64,000 nucleotides of DNA from Desulfobaculum xiamenense (GCF_011927665.1 NZ_JAATJA010000001.1:229019-293018), one strand, 5' to 3'. Shown: positions 8,143 through 18,708, counted from the first letter of the stretch. The notes: a model not told the origin generated them from the letters alone. Numbers and translations are program-made.

Positions 8143-8487
8143 TTAGCTGCCGCAGCAACTGCCGCTGGATCCGCAGCCTCCGCTGGAGCAGGAACCGCTG
8201 GAGCAGCTACCACCACCAACAGGCAGGTTGGAGTCGACGACGAAACCAGTGTAGGTGAGGTCGACCTTGACGGGTGCAGCGCTCGTGAGCAGCTGCTTGT
8301 CCATGACGAACTTGAGGCCGTCTTCGAAATCGAAGACTGCGTCGGTTTCTTTTGGCTCATCCAGAGCCAATGACAGACGTGGGCCTGCTCAGCCGCCGGG
8401 AGCGAGATAGACGCGCACGGGGGTGATTTCCTTGTCACTGAAGTAGGAAATCAGTTCCTTGCGTGCCTTTTCGGACACTTCAAGCAT
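8143..8487 (-). CDS. HesB/IscA-family selenoprotein with Cys-rich tail (in-frame UGA = Sec33)
   Basis: Read with the UGA at 8391-8389 as selenocysteine, this is a 114-residue A-type iron-sulfur carrier-like protein. The ATG at 8487 has a GGAGG site six bases upstream. The first 32 codons (MLEVSEKARKEL start) and the part after the UGA both match the HesB fold in one frame. Sec replaces the first conserved cysteine of IscA in the context GG-U-AGP. The C-terminus is unusual: a Gly/Ser tail with five cysteines instead of the standard CGC motif. A hairpin 18 bases after the UGA fits a bacterial SECIS. HesB-like selenoproteins are known; a Fe-S assembly or redox role is inferred. A naive gene caller would report only the 75-residue 3' part. 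Confidence 0.88.
8352..8370 (-). promoter_or_regulatory. Bacterial SECIS hairpin for the HesB selenoprotein
   Basis: A perfect 7-bp stem TTGGCTC/GAGCCAA has loop UGGAU. The loop starts 25 bases after the UGA, inside the 16-37 base range, and has a G in its first two positions as bacterial SECIS models require. It lies within the coding sequence. Confidence 0.75.
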
Positions 8488-8726
8488 TGCTACCTCCAAG
8501 AGATGGTGATTAGGGAGAAGTAAGGGCGTGAGTCGGCTTTGTCAACCGCATTGATAGGAATTGGGTATATGGATAGATGAAATCGATACATATGATGAAC
8601 GTGCCGGGAGAACTGTCGGCCGTGTTGCCAAGGCGCAAGTGATTGCTTATTCTTCCCAATCACGGCAGATGGGGCCGAGCGGCCCAAGCGAGCGAACCAA
8701 CCGTGACATGTCTGGAGACGCCAAAA

Positions 8727-9260
8727 ATGAGCAATAGCAAGGTAATTCTGAACGCCGAAGAGATAAGCCGGACCATGGAGCGTCTGGCCATGGAAATCAA
8801 CGAGCGTCACGGGGACTGCAAGGAAGTCGCCATTCTCGGCATTCAGCGCCGTGGCGTGGACCTCGCCGCCCGCCTGCGTGCCGCGCTGGAGAAGCGGCTG
8901 GGTCAGGCGATTCCCTCCGGCCTGCTGGACATCAATCTCTACCGCGACGACTGGACCACCCTCGACGTGCAGCCGCAGATCAACAAGACGGAAATCCTTT
9001 TCGACATCGACGGAAAGGAGATTATCCTCGTGGACGACGTGCTGTTTACCGGCCGCACCATTCGCGCCGCGCTGGAGGCCATCCTCGATTTCGGCCGCCC
9101 CCGGCAGGTGGAGCTGATGGTCCTCGTGGACCGTGGGCATCGCGAACTGCCCATTCAGGCCGATTACGTCGGCAAGACCGTGGAGACCCGCCGTGGCGAG
9201 CACGTGGACGTCTATCTCGACGAACGCGACGGCAGGGAGATGGTCTGTCTGGTGGAGTAG
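8727..9260 (+). CDS. pyrR: PyrR bifunctional pyrimidine regulator / uracil phosphoribosyltransferase
   Basis: A 177-residue PRTase-fold protein. The 13-residue PRPP motif VILVDDVLFTGRT is present (as IILVDDVLFTGRT), and the N-terminal IQRRG segment and the DINLYRDD motif match PyrR rather than Upp. In Firmicutes PyrR binds pyr mRNA to attenuate transcription and also makes UMP; in proteobacteria the RNA role is less certain. No pyr gene lies beside it. The ATG at 8727 follows GGAG; an in-frame upstream ATG near 8643 would add residues outside the family. It is divergent from the selenoprotein gene. Confidence 0.92.
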   Translation: MSNSKVILNAEEISRTMERLAMEINERHGDCKEVAILGIQRRGVDLAARLRAALEKRLGQAIPSGLLDINLYRDDWTTLDVQPQINKTEILFDIDGKEIILVDDVLFTGRTIRAALEAILDFGRPRQVELMVLVDRGHRELPIQADYVGKTVETRRGEHVDVYLDERDGREMVCLVE

Positions 9261-9293
9261 GTATCCGATTTTCATCCTGTGCGCAGGAGTGGG

Positions 9294-9324
9294 GCCGTCG
9301 GCATTCGTGTCGGCGGCTTTTTTT
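9294..9324 (+). terminator. Intrinsic terminator of pyrR
   Basis: A 7-bp stem GCCGTCG/CGGCGGC (one G-U pair) is followed by seven T residues, 34 bases after the pyrR stop. Confidence 0.8.
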
Positions 9325-9328
9325 GCGT

Positions 9329-10132
9329 TCAGTCCCTGTGCATCCAGATCATACGCAGCGGTTCGCCCCTGCGCTCCAGCTCGCGCAGCCAGTCGAGGTT
9401 GTGGGTGATGGACACGTAGGGCGATACGCGAAGCCGCAGGAGCGCGTCGCGGATGGTGCGCACCGGGCGGCGTGTCGCGCGGGGGCAGCCTTCCGGCGGC
9501 GGAGCGGTTTCCCCGGGGCAGGCAGCGATGTCCGCGATGAGGTCCACGTCGCCAAGCGCCCGTGCCCCGCGCAGATAGCTTCCGTATATCCATAGGCGCG
9601 TGGGTGCGAAGGCCGCGTCGGCCTCACAGTTCATACATTCCGCCTCGTCGATGACGCGGGCGATGATCTCCCGCGCCTGATGCATGGGGATGCGCCGTAG
9701 CGCCTTTTGCATGCGCAGGGCGTGGCCCTTGCGGGTGAGTTTCCAGAGGGCGGGCGGTGCGCCCTGCCATGGGTGCTTTTCGATGAACGCGCCATCGTGG
9801 AGCAGGCACAGGACCTTTCGGGTGCGATCCAGCGCATCGTGCGCCGTCGGTGAACGCTCGTCTCGCGCCTCGCCGCGCAGAAGCTCGCGCGCGGCGTTGA
9901 CGTTGCGCCGCCGGGACGCGCCGGACCGATGTGGCGTTTCCGCCTGTTCGCCTTCGGTCTGCGTGTCCAGTTCGTCCAGCAACTGGTTCCGGAAGAGCCA
10001 CGCGGCGAGTTCGGCCTCGTCGAAGGCTTTGAAGCCGATGCGCCGAAAGGCGTCGCGAATTCGTCGCCATGCGAGTCCGGGGATGGCGTCGGCGGAGAGG
10101 TCGATCTTTTCGTGGCCGGGTGCTGGAGTCAT
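9329..10132 (-). CDS. Nucleotidyltransferase-domain protein
   Basis: A 267-residue protein with a C-terminal minimal nucleotidyltransferase signature: GSYLRGARALGDVDL near residues 195-210, matching GS-x9-D-x-D of the Pol-beta superfamily (NTP-transferase). The N-terminal half contains a charged, helical region and a winged-helix-like stretch (WKLTRKGHALR) that may bind nucleic acid. The substrate is unknown; antitoxin-type (MNT) and regulatory nucleotidyltransferases share this motif, but no HEPN partner gene is beside it. The start at 10132 has AAGG upstream; an ATG at 10165 has its AGG directly abutting and is less likely. Confidence 0.65.
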   Translation of the reverse strand: MTPAPGHEKIDLSADAIPGLAWRRIRDAFRRIGFKAFDEAELAAWLFRNQLLDELDTQTEGEQAETPHRSGASRRRNVNAARELLRGEARDERSPTAHDALDRTRKVLCLLHDGAFIEKHPWQGAPPALWKLTRKGHALRMQKALRRIPMHQAREIIARVIDEAECMNCEADAAFAPTRLWIYGSYLRGARALGDVDLIADIAACPGETAPPPEGCPRATRRPVRTIRDALLRLRVSPYVSITHNLDWLRELERRGEPLRMIWMHRD

Positions 10133-10216
10133 GCGGTCCGCCTTGGCTGGTGGTGGAGCCTTCATCCTATCGCATGCGGAAGCGGACGCAAGCCCGGCGA
10201 GGCTGCGCTGACGAGA

Positions 10217-10248
10217 AGGGCCGGGGCATCGTGCGATGTCCCGGCCCT
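10217..10248 (-). terminator. Hairpin downstream of argB, probable terminator
   Basis: A long stem AGGGCCGGG with further pairing to CAT/ATG is interrupted by one A-C mismatch. The T-run is weak on the minus strand, so termination may be inefficient or Rho-aided. Confidence 0.45.
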
Positions 10249-10307
10249 GTTTCGTATCCGTCGGATAGTGCGGCGTGCGCGTGTTGGCGAACGTGTGGCG
10301 GGTCGGT

Positions 10308-11192
10308 CTACGCGCCCACGATCTCCGTGCCGATGCCCTCTTCGGTGAACAGCTCCAGAAGCAGGGAATTGGGCAGGCGGCCGTCGATGATCTGGGCCTT
10401 GCCGACGCCTTCGTCCACGGCTTCGATGCAGCATTTGACCTTGGGGATCATGCCGCCCTTGATGGTGCCGTCCCCGATGAGCTCCATGGCCCGCTTGCGG
10501 TCGAGGGAGGCGATGAGTTCCCCCGCCTTGTCGAGGATGCCGCTGACGTCTGTGAGCAACACGAAGCGGCGTGCGCCGACGGCACCGGCCACTGCCGAGG
10601 CCACGGTGTCCGCGTTGATGTTATACGTCTCGCCGTGCTCGTCCACGCCCACCGGCGCGATGACCGGGATGAATCCGTCGCGCATGAGCGAGCGGATGAG
10701 GGTGGGGTCGATGGCGGTGACCTCGCCCACGTGGCCAAGGTCGATGATCTCGGGCGGGAGGTTTTCGCGGTCCACGGCCAGTTCCAGCTTGCGGCAGGAG
10801 ATGGTGCCGCCGTCCTTGCCGGAGAGGCCCACAGCCTTGCCGCCAGCGAGGTTCAACTGGGTGACGATTTCCTTGTTCACCTTGCCCGCGAGGACCATTT
10901 CCACCACATTCATGGTGGCGTCGTCCGTTACGCGCAGACCTTCGCGGAACTGGCAGGGGATGTTCAACTGTTCGAGCATGCGCCCGATCTGCGGGCCGCC
11001 GCCGTGGACGATGACCGGGTTGACCCCGATGTACTTGAGCAGCACCACGCACTTGGCGAAGGCCTGCTTGAGGGATTCGTCCTTCATGGCGTGCCCGCCG
11101 TACTTGATGACGATGGTCTGGCCGTAGAACTGCCTGATGTAGGGCAGGGCTTCGAGGAGAACGTCGGCCTTGAGCATGACGTGCTGGTCCAC
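10308..11192 (-). CDS. argB: Acetylglutamate kinase
   Basis: A 294-residue amino-acid kinase that phosphorylates N-acetylglutamate, the second step of arginine synthesis in the cytoplasm. It shows the N-terminal KYGGHAM loop, the VHGGGPQIG glycine-rich motif and the C-terminal KGGMIPK ATP-binding segment; the length is typical. The N-terminal [16 protein letters not shown] region resembles arginine-inhibited hexameric enzymes. The GTG at 11192 is supported by AAGGAG seven bases upstream; an ATG at 11177 would also keep the fold. It is 56 bases after hslU and probably the last gene of that operon. Confidence 0.97.
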   Translation of the reverse strand: MDQHVMLKADVLLEALPYIRQFYGQTIVIKYGGHAMKDESLKQAFAKCVVLLKYIGVNPVIVHGGGPQIGRMLEQLNIPCQFREGLRVTDDATMNVVEMVLAGKVNKEIVTQLNLAGGKAVGLSGKDGGTISCRKLELAVDRENLPPEIIDLGHVGEVTAIDPTLIRSLMRDGFIPVIAPVGVDEHGETYNINADTVASAVAGAVGARRFVLLTDVSGILDKAGELIASLDRKRAMELIGDGTIKGGMIPKVKCCIEAVDEGVGKAQIIDGRLPNSLLLELFTEEGIGTEIVGA

Positions 11193-11248
11193 GGGGTGAC
11201 TCCTTGGAGTGGACCGGCCCCTTGCGGGGCCGGGGAATCGGTGTCGGT

Positions 11249-12616
<1,368 letters not shown>

Positions 12617-12658
12617 TGTTGGCTCCCTGCGGGCCGGATGGTGTCCGGCCTGCGAAGT

Positions 12659-13201
12659 CTAATTTTTATCCTGCGTTTCCAGGATGATGTGGTCGTTGGT
12701 GTACACGCAGATTTCCGAGGCGATGTGCAGCGCCTTGGTGGCGATGTCCGCTGCGGGGAGATCCGTGTTGCGCTTGAGGGCGCGGGCGGCGGCAAGGGCG
12801 TAGGGACCGCCGGAGCCGATGGCGACGACACCGTCGTCGGGTTCGATGACGTCGCCGTTGCCGGTGAGGACGAGCACGTTTTCCGCGTCGCCCACGATCA
12901 TCATCGCTTCAAGTTTGCGCAGGTACTTGTCCATGCGCCATTCCTTGGCCAGCTCGACGCTTGCGCGCACGAGATTGCCGCCGAATTCTTCCAGCTTCGC
13001 CTCGAACCGCTCGAAGAGCGTGAAGGCATCGGCCGTGGAACCGGCAAAACCGGCGACGACCTTTCCGTTATACAGGCGGCGCACCTTGCGCGCGCCGTGC
13101 TTGAGGGCGACGTTCTGCCCGAAGGTGACCTGTCCGTCGCCTGCCATGGCGAGTCCGTCTCCGTTAAGGACGGCAAGTATGGTCGTGCCGCGTATTTCCA
13201 T
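12659..13201 (-). CDS. hslV: ATP-dependent protease peptidase subunit HslV
   Basis: A 180-residue proteasome-like peptidase. The catalytic threonine is exposed after removal of a short leader (MEIRG before TTILAV). GDGQVTFGQ and the [14 protein letters not shown] segment are family hallmarks. Twelve copies form two rings capped by HslU. The ATG at 13201 is followed at once by the cleavage site. Its upstream neighbour in the operon is a macro-domain gene, 48 bases away. Confidence 0.98.
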   Translation of the reverse strand: MEIRGTTILAVLNGDGLAMAGDGQVTFGQNVALKHGARKVRRLYNGKVVAGFAGSTADAFTLFERFEAKLEEFGGNLVRASVELAKEWRMDKYLRKLEAMMIVGDAENVLVLTGNGDVIEPDDGVVAIGSGGPYALAAARALKRNTDLPAADIATKALHIASEICVYTNDHIILETQDKN

Positions 13202-13249
13202 TGTATCCTCGCGTGTTGCGTGGTGAAGGAGCGCTGCTCCCGGTGTGGC

Positions 13250-13816
13250 TCAAGCGGGAGGACCGAGGACTTCCCGGCCCACGGCGAGCCATGTTTTTGC
13301 AGTGTCGCGTGAGAATATAACCATGGAAATCGAGTTGACTAGACCCTCGCGCAGGCTTTTGGCGATGGTTTTCAGCGCGATGCCCGCTGCGCGTTCGATG
13401 GGGAATCTGTAGACGCCGCAACTGATGGCGGGGAAATGCACGCAGGTCGCGCCGTGGGTGGCGGCCGCGAGAACGCTTTCGCGGTAGGCGGAGGCGAGGG
13501 TTTCGTCCTCGCCGTTGGTGCCGCCGCGCCAGATCGGGCCGACGGTGTGCACGACGAGGCGGGCGGACAGGCGAAATCCGGGGGTGACCACGGCCCGGCC
13601 CGGCGGCAACGTGCCGTCTTGCGCGATGATTTCCGCGCAGGCGCGCAGCAGTTCCGGGCCTGCCGCGTCGTGGATGGCACCGTCAACGCCGCCGCCACCG
13701 GCGAGGCGGCTATTGGCGGCGTTGACGATGGCGTCGGCCGTGGAGGTCGTGATGTCGCCGGTTTCGATCAAGAGGGTTCCGGAGCCTATGGTCCAAGTGG
13801 CGAGAGTCGTGATCAT
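13250..13816 (-). CDS. Macro-domain protein (O-acetyl-ADP-ribose deacetylase-like)
   Basis: A 188-residue single macro domain of the YmdB/MacroD type. It has GDIT, the AIVNAANS motif that positions ADP-ribose, the glycine loop GGGGVDGAIH, and the second loop PAISCGVYRFP. Such enzymes remove O-acetyl-ADP-ribose or mono-ADP-ribose from proteins. The ATG at 13816 has GGGAGG just four bases upstream. An earlier ATG at 13828 has no site. It lies between a bepA-like protease and hslVU on one strand with 48-base gaps, so it is probably co-transcribed with proteostasis genes. Confidence 0.9.
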   Translation of the reverse strand: MITTLATWTIGSGTLLIETGDITTSTADAIVNAANSRLAGGGGVDGAIHDAAGPELLRACAEIIAQDGTLPPGRAVVTPGFRLSARLVVHTVGPIWRGGTNGEDETLASAYRESVLAAATHGATCVHFPAISCGVYRFPIERAAGIALKTIAKSLREGLVNSISMVIFSRDTAKTWLAVGREVLGPPA

Positions 13817-13864
13817 GCTGCCTCCCATGCGTCCGGGCGGAAGCGGCAGCTTCCGCGACGCGGC

Positions 13865-15325
13865 CTACCAGAATTCGGAGCGAGCCTCGTAGACCTTGCG
13901 CAGTTCGGCGAACGCCTCTTTCTGTGCGTCGCTCTTGGCGAAGGCTTCGGCCTTGTCCATGTGGAAGCGGGCCTGCTTCTTCTGCAAACCGTAGATGGCG
14001 GAGTAGGCCAGATGCAGGTGTCCATCGAAGAGCTGGCCGGATTCGCCGAGCACACGGCCGAGGTGGTACTGGACCTCGCTGTCCTCGGGGAGTTTGGCGA
14101 GGATGCGGCGGTAGGCCTTCACGGCGTTTTCCGTGTCGCCGCGGTCGCCCAGCAGGCGGGCGTGATAGAACAGGGCGAACAGGTCGCGCGGATTGAGCAG
14201 CACGGCCTTTTGCAGGTACAGGGCGGCGAGGTTCTGGTCGCCCTTCAGGTAGTGGAAGCGCCCGGCTTCGCGCAGGACGAGGGTGTCGTTTGGCGCGAGC
14301 TGCACGGCCTGCTCGAAGGCCGCGCGGGCCTCGGTGATGCGGTTCTCTCGCGCGTGGACGATGCCCTTGCCCATGGCGCTCAGCGCGCCGTTTTCGCCCT
14401 GCGGGACGTCGAAGGCCGCGAGGGCGACCTGCGGGTCGAGGTAGCGGGCGGTGATGAGCGCTTTGATGCGCAGGAAGCGCGTGTCGTCCAGGGGGCGCTT
14501 GCGGACCTCCGGGTCGAGTCCTTCGATCATGGTGTCGAGGTAGGAGACACGTTCCTCAACGGCTGGGTGGGTGCTGAGGTACTGCGGCATGTTGCCGCCA
14601 CCGGCGAGCCATGACTTCTTCTTGATCTTCCTGAATGCCGAAACCATGCCCTCCGGGTTGTAGCCCGCGCCCACCAGATAGGTCAGGCCGGACTGGTCGG
14701 CCTCGCGTTCGTCCACGCGGCTGTAGTTCAGCATGGCCTGCGTTCCGCCCGCAAGCGAACCGTAGATGAGGGCCTCGCCCGCCTCGGCGGCATTGTTGCC
14801 GCCTGCCGCCACGCCGAGGAACATTCCGGCCAGCATTCCGGCCAGCATGCCCATTTGCGTCATCTGCTGCTGCTTGATGCGTCCGGCCAGATGCCGATGC
14901 GAGACGTGCGCGAGTTCGTGGGCGATGACGCCTGCCAACTCGGCTTCATGTTCGAAATTGGTGATGAGCCCCGTGAAGACGTAGACGTAGCCAGCCGGAG
15001 CGGCAAAGGCGTTGATGTTGTGGTTAAGCACCACGGAGGTGGTCAGTTCGAAGGGCATGGTGGGCACCTGCTCGCTGATGCGCTCCACGATGCCGCGCAC
15101 GTAGTCCGCGATTTCGGGGTCTTCGATGATGGGTAGCCGGGCGCGCATGAGCGCGTTGTACTTCTCGCCTAGCTCCTTTTCCTTCTTGATGGGGAAGTCG
15201 CCGAAGATGTCCGCGGAGGCGGGGCGGACGGAGGCCAGCGGCCCAAGCGCGATGACGAGGGCCATGAACAGGCATATGGCCGCGCGGAGTCGACCGGCGG
15301 CAAAGGGGAACACGGTGTTTCGCAT
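13865..15325 (-). CDS. bepA: BepA-like periplasmic M48 metalloprotease with TPR repeats
   Basis: A 486-residue protein. A signal peptide (cleavage near ASA at about residue 38) is followed by an M48 domain with HELAH zinc motif at 136-140 and a downstream glutamate in DEREADQSG. A C-terminal TPR region spans about 300-470. This layout matches BepA/YfgC, which clears or matures stalled outer-membrane proteins at the BAM/LPS assembly site. The active-site residues are intact. It appears to be the first gene of the operon leading to macro domain, hslV, hslU and argB. Confidence 0.92.
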   Translation of the reverse strand: MRNTVFPFAAGRLRAAICLFMALVIALGPLASVRPASADIFGDFPIKKEKELGEKYNALMRARLPIIEDPEIADYVRGIVERISEQVPTMPFELTTSVVLNHNINAFAAPAGYVYVFTGLITNFEHEAELAGVIAHELAHVSHRHLAGRIKQQQMTQMGMLAGMLAGMFLGVAAGGNNAAEAGEALIYGSLAGGTQAMLNYSRVDEREADQSGLTYLVGAGYNPEGMVSAFRKIKKKSWLAGGGNMPQYLSTHPAVEERVSYLDTMIEGLDPEVRKRPLDDTRFLRIKALITARYLDPQVALAAFDVPQGENGALSAMGKGIVHARENRITEARAAFEQAVQLAPNDTLVLREAGRFHYLKGDQNLAALYLQKAVLLNPRDLFALFYHARLLGDRGDTENAVKAYRRILAKLPEDSEVQYHLGRVLGESGQLFDGHLHLAYSAIYGLQKKQARFHMDKAEAFAKSDAQKEAFAELRKVYEARSEFW

Positions 15326-15700
15326 TCACGATTCCTTGTATGGGTTGCGCCCGCAGGTGGGCTGGTCACCAGCTATAGCGCAAAGCCGGGGGCGAGCCAA
15401 GAACGGCATGGTGGGGTAAGAGGCCGGGTGATCTCGGTCGGGAACCGAGCGGGCTGTGGAGCGGGCAGGCGGAACGAGGGACAGGCGCAAAGGTCCTCCA
15501 TTCGCGGAAGAAAGGAAGACAACGGTCATTGTCACGTCGTGCACGGCACGACGCATCCTTGCGGTGCCCATGGCACGAGACGCGCCAATTCGAGAGTGGA
15601 ATTTTTGGAGGCGTGATGCGGGGCCACATAAGAAAAGGCCGGGACGAAACACGCGTTTCGTCCCGGCCGGAAAGACAGATGCAGGCACGCGCGGGGCGCG
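15326..15700. other. 375-bp intergenic region, bepA promoter and rho terminator
   Basis: It holds the upstream region of bepA on the right-hand part of the minus strand and the rho terminator at 15631-15668. I see no supported gene in it. Confidence 0.6.
15631..15668 (-). terminator. Intrinsic terminator of rho
   Basis: A 14-bp perfect stem GGCCGGGACGAAAC has a 4-base loop and is followed by TTTTCT on the minus strand, 32 bases after the rho stop. Confidence 0.9.
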
Positions 15701-16948
15701 CTACTTGTTCATCATGTCGAGGAATTCCTTGTTGCTCTTGGAGCCTTTCATCCTCTTGATGAGGAATTCCATGGAGTCGATGGGGTTCATGGGGGCGAGC
15801 ACCTTGCGCAGAATCCACACGCGGTTGAGCACGTCGTCGGAGAGCAGCAGCTCTTCCTTGCGGGTGCCGGAGCGGTTGATGTCCAGCGCCGGGAACACGC
15901 GCTTCTCGGAGAGATGGCGGTCGAGGTAGATTTCGCAGTTGCCGGTGCCCTTGAACTCTTCAAAGATGACCTCGTCCATGCGCGAACCGGTGTCGATGAG
16001 CGCGGTGGCGATGATGGTCAGACTGCCGCCTTCCTCGACATTTCGCGCTGCGCCGAAGAAGCGCTTGGGGCGCTGGAGGGCGTTGGCATCGAGACCGCCG
16101 GACAGCACGCGGCCGGAGGACGGCGTGACGGCGTTGTAGGCGCGGCCGAGTCGGGTGATGGAGTCGAGCAGGATGACGACATCCCTCTTGCGCTCGACGA
16201 GGCGCTTGGCCTTTTCGAGAACCATCTCGGCGACCTGCACGTGGCGGGTCGGCGGTTCGTCGAAGGTGGAGCTGACGACTTCGGCGTCGACGGTGCGCTC
16301 CATATCGGTCACTTCCTCGGGGCGTTCGTCGATGAGCAGAACGATGAGGTAGGTGTCGGGGAAGTTGGCCTTGATGGAGTTGGCGACGGTCTGGAGGAGA
16401 ACGGTCTTGCCGGTGCGGGGCGGGGCTACGATGATGGCGCGCTGTCCCTTGCCGATGGGGGCGAGAAGGTCGATGACTCTGGCGGAGAAGTTTTCCTTGC
16501 CGTTTTCGAGTCGGAAATGTTCGTTGGGGTAGACCGGGGTGAGGTTGTCGAAGAGGACGAGGGTCTTGGTGGCTTCGGGCTTCTCGAACCCGATCTCGCT
16601 GACCCGAAGCAGGGCGAAGTAGCGCTCGCCTTCCTTGGGGGGGCGGATCTGGCCCGTGATGACGTCGCCCTTTCGCAGGCCAAAGCGGCGAATCTGGGAG
16701 GGGGAGACGTAGATGTCATCGGGGCCGGGCATGTAGCTGTACATGGGGGACCGCAGGAAGCCGAAACCGTCGGGGAGTATCTCCAGCACGCCTTCGCCGT
16801 AGATGGACCCGTTCTGCGACGCGCAGGCCTTGAGCAGGGCGAATATAAGCTCCTGCTTGCGCAGTCCGCTGGGGTTTTCGATTTCGTATTCCGCTGCGAG
16901 CTCCATCAGCTCGGACATGCTTTTTGCTTTGAGTTCAGATTGGTGCAT
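15701..16948 (-). CDS. rho: Transcription termination factor Rho
   Basis: A 415-residue hexameric RNA helicase that ends transcription at Rho-dependent sites. It has an N-terminal SAP-like helical domain, then a cold-shock-type RNA-binding domain (GFGFLRSP), Walker A APPRTGKT, Walker [11 protein letters not shown], the Q-loop and the R-loop [11 protein letters not shown]. Length and motifs are normal. The ATG at 16948 ([11 protein letters not shown]) has GGAG six bases upstream; an in-frame ATG 14 codons earlier adds an atypical stretch. Confidence 0.98.
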   Translation of the reverse strand: MHQSELKAKSMSELMELAAEYEIENPSGLRKQELIFALLKACASQNGSIYGEGVLEILPDGFGFLRSPMYSYMPGPDDIYVSPSQIRRFGLRKGDVITGQIRPPKEGERYFALLRVSEIGFEKPEATKTLVLFDNLTPVYPNEHFRLENGKENFSARVIDLLAPIGKGQRAIIVAPPRTGKTVLLQTVANSIKANFPDTYLIVLLIDERPEEVTDMERTVDAEVVSSTFDEPPTRHVQVAEMVLEKAKRLVERKRDVVILLDSITRLGRAYNAVTPSSGRVLSGGLDANALQRPKRFFGAARNVEEGGSLTIIATALIDTGSRMDEVIFEEFKGTGNCEIYLDRHLSEKRVFPALDINRSGTRKEELLLSDDVLNRVWILRKVLAPMNPIDSMEFLIKRMKGSKSNKEFLDMMNK

Positions 16949-17321
16949 GGCCTTCTCCGTGGCACAGATATGGTACGCGGCCTGGTTCATCTTGCGATAG
17001 AGATGAACGCTTTAGTGACCGTGACGGGAAAACGTATGTGTATAGATTGTCCGTCGTGATTCGGTAAACATGAAGGGCATTCGGAACATGCGCCCGCATG
17101 TTGGCAACAAAGGTAAAGGCCTGTGAGGCGGAGCCGTACATAACGGCTCCGTTCCGCTTGACGAATGTCAGGAAGCGGATTGCAGGTCAGGCTTTACAAA
17201 ATTAATTTATGAGAAAAAACGAGAAATGCAGCTGAAGTTTGCTGGGCGAAGTAGTAAAAAACTTGCGCATTGCTTTGATATAAAATTTTTAGCGCACACG
17301 TTGCATGATGGCAAGATTTTT
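16949..17321. other. 373-bp gap between rho and carD
   Basis: It contains the rho leader and a perfect 9-bp hairpin (CGGAGCCGT and its complement, 17129-17151) with no T-run on either strand. An AT-rich stretch (17190-17330) lies next to the carD stop. No coding frame is supported. The hairpin may end the carD transcript or lie in the rho leader. Confidence 0.5.
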
Positions 17322-17834
17322 TTACTGCTCTTCCTTTGATTCGAGAACATCTGAGAAGATCTCCTCGATCTGGGCGCGGACGACATCCTGCTCGGAACTG
17401 AGCGCATGGGCAAGCTCCAGCGTGAGCAGTCCCATGGCCTGTTCCAGCAGCCTGTGCTCGCCAAAGGACAATTCCTTGTCCTTGCCGATGAGCAGAAGCT
17501 CTTTGAGGACATAGGCGACATCGGCGAGGTCGCCGCTCTTGAGGTTTTCGGAGTACTCGCGGTAGCGGCGGTTCCAGTTCTGGCCGGAATAGCCGGTGAA
17601 GTCCGAACGATCCTTGAGCGACTCGATGATCGATTCGGCCTTTTCCTTCGAGCAGACGTGCCTGAGGCCAACGTTCGTGGCGTTCGAGACGGGGACCATC
17701 AGGGTGACGTTGTTGCTGAGGATGCGAACGTAATAGAATTCGGCAGTGGCTCCGCCGATTTCCTGTTCTGCAATACGTTCAACAACCCCAACGCCTTGAG
17801 CGGGGTAGACGACTAGTTCGTTTACTGAAAACAC
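17322..17834 (-). CDS. carD: CarD-family transcriptional regulator
   Basis: A 170-residue CarD_CdnL_TRCF family protein. The N-terminal RNA-polymerase-interacting Tudor-like domain begins FSVNELVVYPAQGVG, and the C-terminal helical domain carries NWNRRYREY, the segment that contacts promoter DNA near the -10 edge. CarD/CdnL proteins stabilise open complexes, notably at rRNA and housekeeping promoters. There is no long AT-hook tail. The GTG start at 17834 has AAGG four bases upstream. It is 66 bases after pth and precedes rho. Confidence 0.93.
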   Translation of the reverse strand: MFSVNELVVYPAQGVGVVERIAEQEIGGATAEFYYVRILSNNVTLMVPVSNATNVGLRHVCSKEKAESIIESLKDRSDFTGYSGQNWNRRYREYSENLKSGDLADVAYVLKELLLIGKDKELSFGEHRLLEQAMGLLTLELAHALSSEQDVVRAQIEEIFSDVLESKEEQ

Positions 17835-17900
17835 GTTACCTTATCTCCATGGACTCACAGTGAAGCACACAACAGTGGAAACCTACCCCAAAAGGCGTAT

Positions 17901-18533
17901 TTAGTCTAGGTTTTCGGCAGCATCCGCCGAAGGCACAGCGTCGAAGCTGTTGATGTGCTGCACGGCGAAAGACATGCCGCGCCGCGCAAGTATTCCGATA
18001 CCCTTGATGGCGGCATCAATTACAGCATTCGCAATGCCTGTCTCTTCCGCGTCCAGCGCGCCCAGCACATAGTCTCGCGTCGGCCCGTGTCCATCGGGGC
18101 GGCCCACGCCAAGGCGCAGGCGTACGAAATCCGCCGTTCCCAGATGTTCCACTATGGAATTGAGGCCATTGTGACCGGCCGTGCCGCCACCCTTCTTCAG
18201 CTTCATTTTGCCAAGCGGCAGGTCCATTTCGTCATGGGCGACGATGATGTCCGCAGGGGCGATGCCGAACTTTCGGCTGAGTCTGCCCACGGCCACGCCG
18301 CTCAGGTTCATGTAGGTCAGCGGCTTTGCGACGAGCCAGTGGGGTTTGGACTTGATGAGCGCACAGTCATGGACGATGCAGTCGTCCCACTGAACGGGCT
18401 TGGGGCATTGCTGCGGACCGCCAGCCTTTTCGATGAGCTGGTCGGCCAGCATGAAGCCGAAGTTGTGACGAGTATGTTCGTATTCCGGCCCAGGATTGCC
18501 AAGGCCGACGATGATACCTGCGTAATTTTTCAT
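17901..18533 (-). CDS. pth: Peptidyl-tRNA hydrolase
   Basis: A 210-residue enzyme that releases tRNA from peptidyl-tRNA dropped by ribosomes. Catalytic and binding motifs are present: GLGNPGPEYEHTRHNFGF (catalytic His in TRHNFG), KPLTYMNLSG, HDEMDLPLGK and GGTAGHNGL. The ATG at 18533 is chosen at the family N-terminus (MKNYAGIIVGLGNPG); a GTG four codons upstream is possible and neither has a clear ribosome site. It follows rplY, as in many bacteria. Confidence 0.97.
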   Translation of the reverse strand: MKNYAGIIVGLGNPGPEYEHTRHNFGFMLADQLIEKAGGPQQCPKPVQWDDCIVHDCALIKSKPHWLVAKPLTYMNLSGVAVGRLSRKFGIAPADIIVAHDEMDLPLGKMKLKKGGGTAGHNGLNSIVEHLGTADFVRLRLGVGRPDGHGPTRDYVLGALDAEETGIANAVIDAAIKGIGILARRGMSFAVQHINSFDAVPSADAAENLD

Positions 18534-18668
18534 GCGTAACGCCACGTCTGCCGGAGTCCGTCCCTTGGGGCGGCTTCGGGGTTAGCGGGTGATGGAGGGC
18601 GAATCCGGCCAGTGTTGTGACCGTGAGGGCGAAAGGCAGGGAAGGGACGGATGGTCACCGGCAAATCG

Positions 18669-18693
18669 CAAGGCCCCGCGTGGCGGGGCCTTG
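18669..18693 (-). terminator. Hairpin after rplY
   Basis: A perfect 11-bp stem CAAGGCCCCGC has a 3-base loop and lies 16 bases after the rplY stop. The following minus-strand bases (CGATTTGCC) give only a weak T-run. Confidence 0.5.
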
Positions 18694-18708
18694 CGTAGAA
18701 TGCGGTGA

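Noticed and set aside
8143-8370. A separate 75-residue gene starting MALDEP
   Set aside because: It has no ribosome site, and the upstream 32 codons in the same frame are clearly the N-terminus of the same HesB protein.
7941-8438. 165-residue minus-strand ORF over the selenoprotein gene
   Set aside because: It is in a different frame, Arg/Ser/Pro-rich, and arises because the true frame contains a UGA.
11205-11240. Terminator between hslU and argB
   Set aside because: The CCGGCCCC/GGGGCCGG hairpin lacks a T-run and the genes are only 56 bases apart; read-through is likely.
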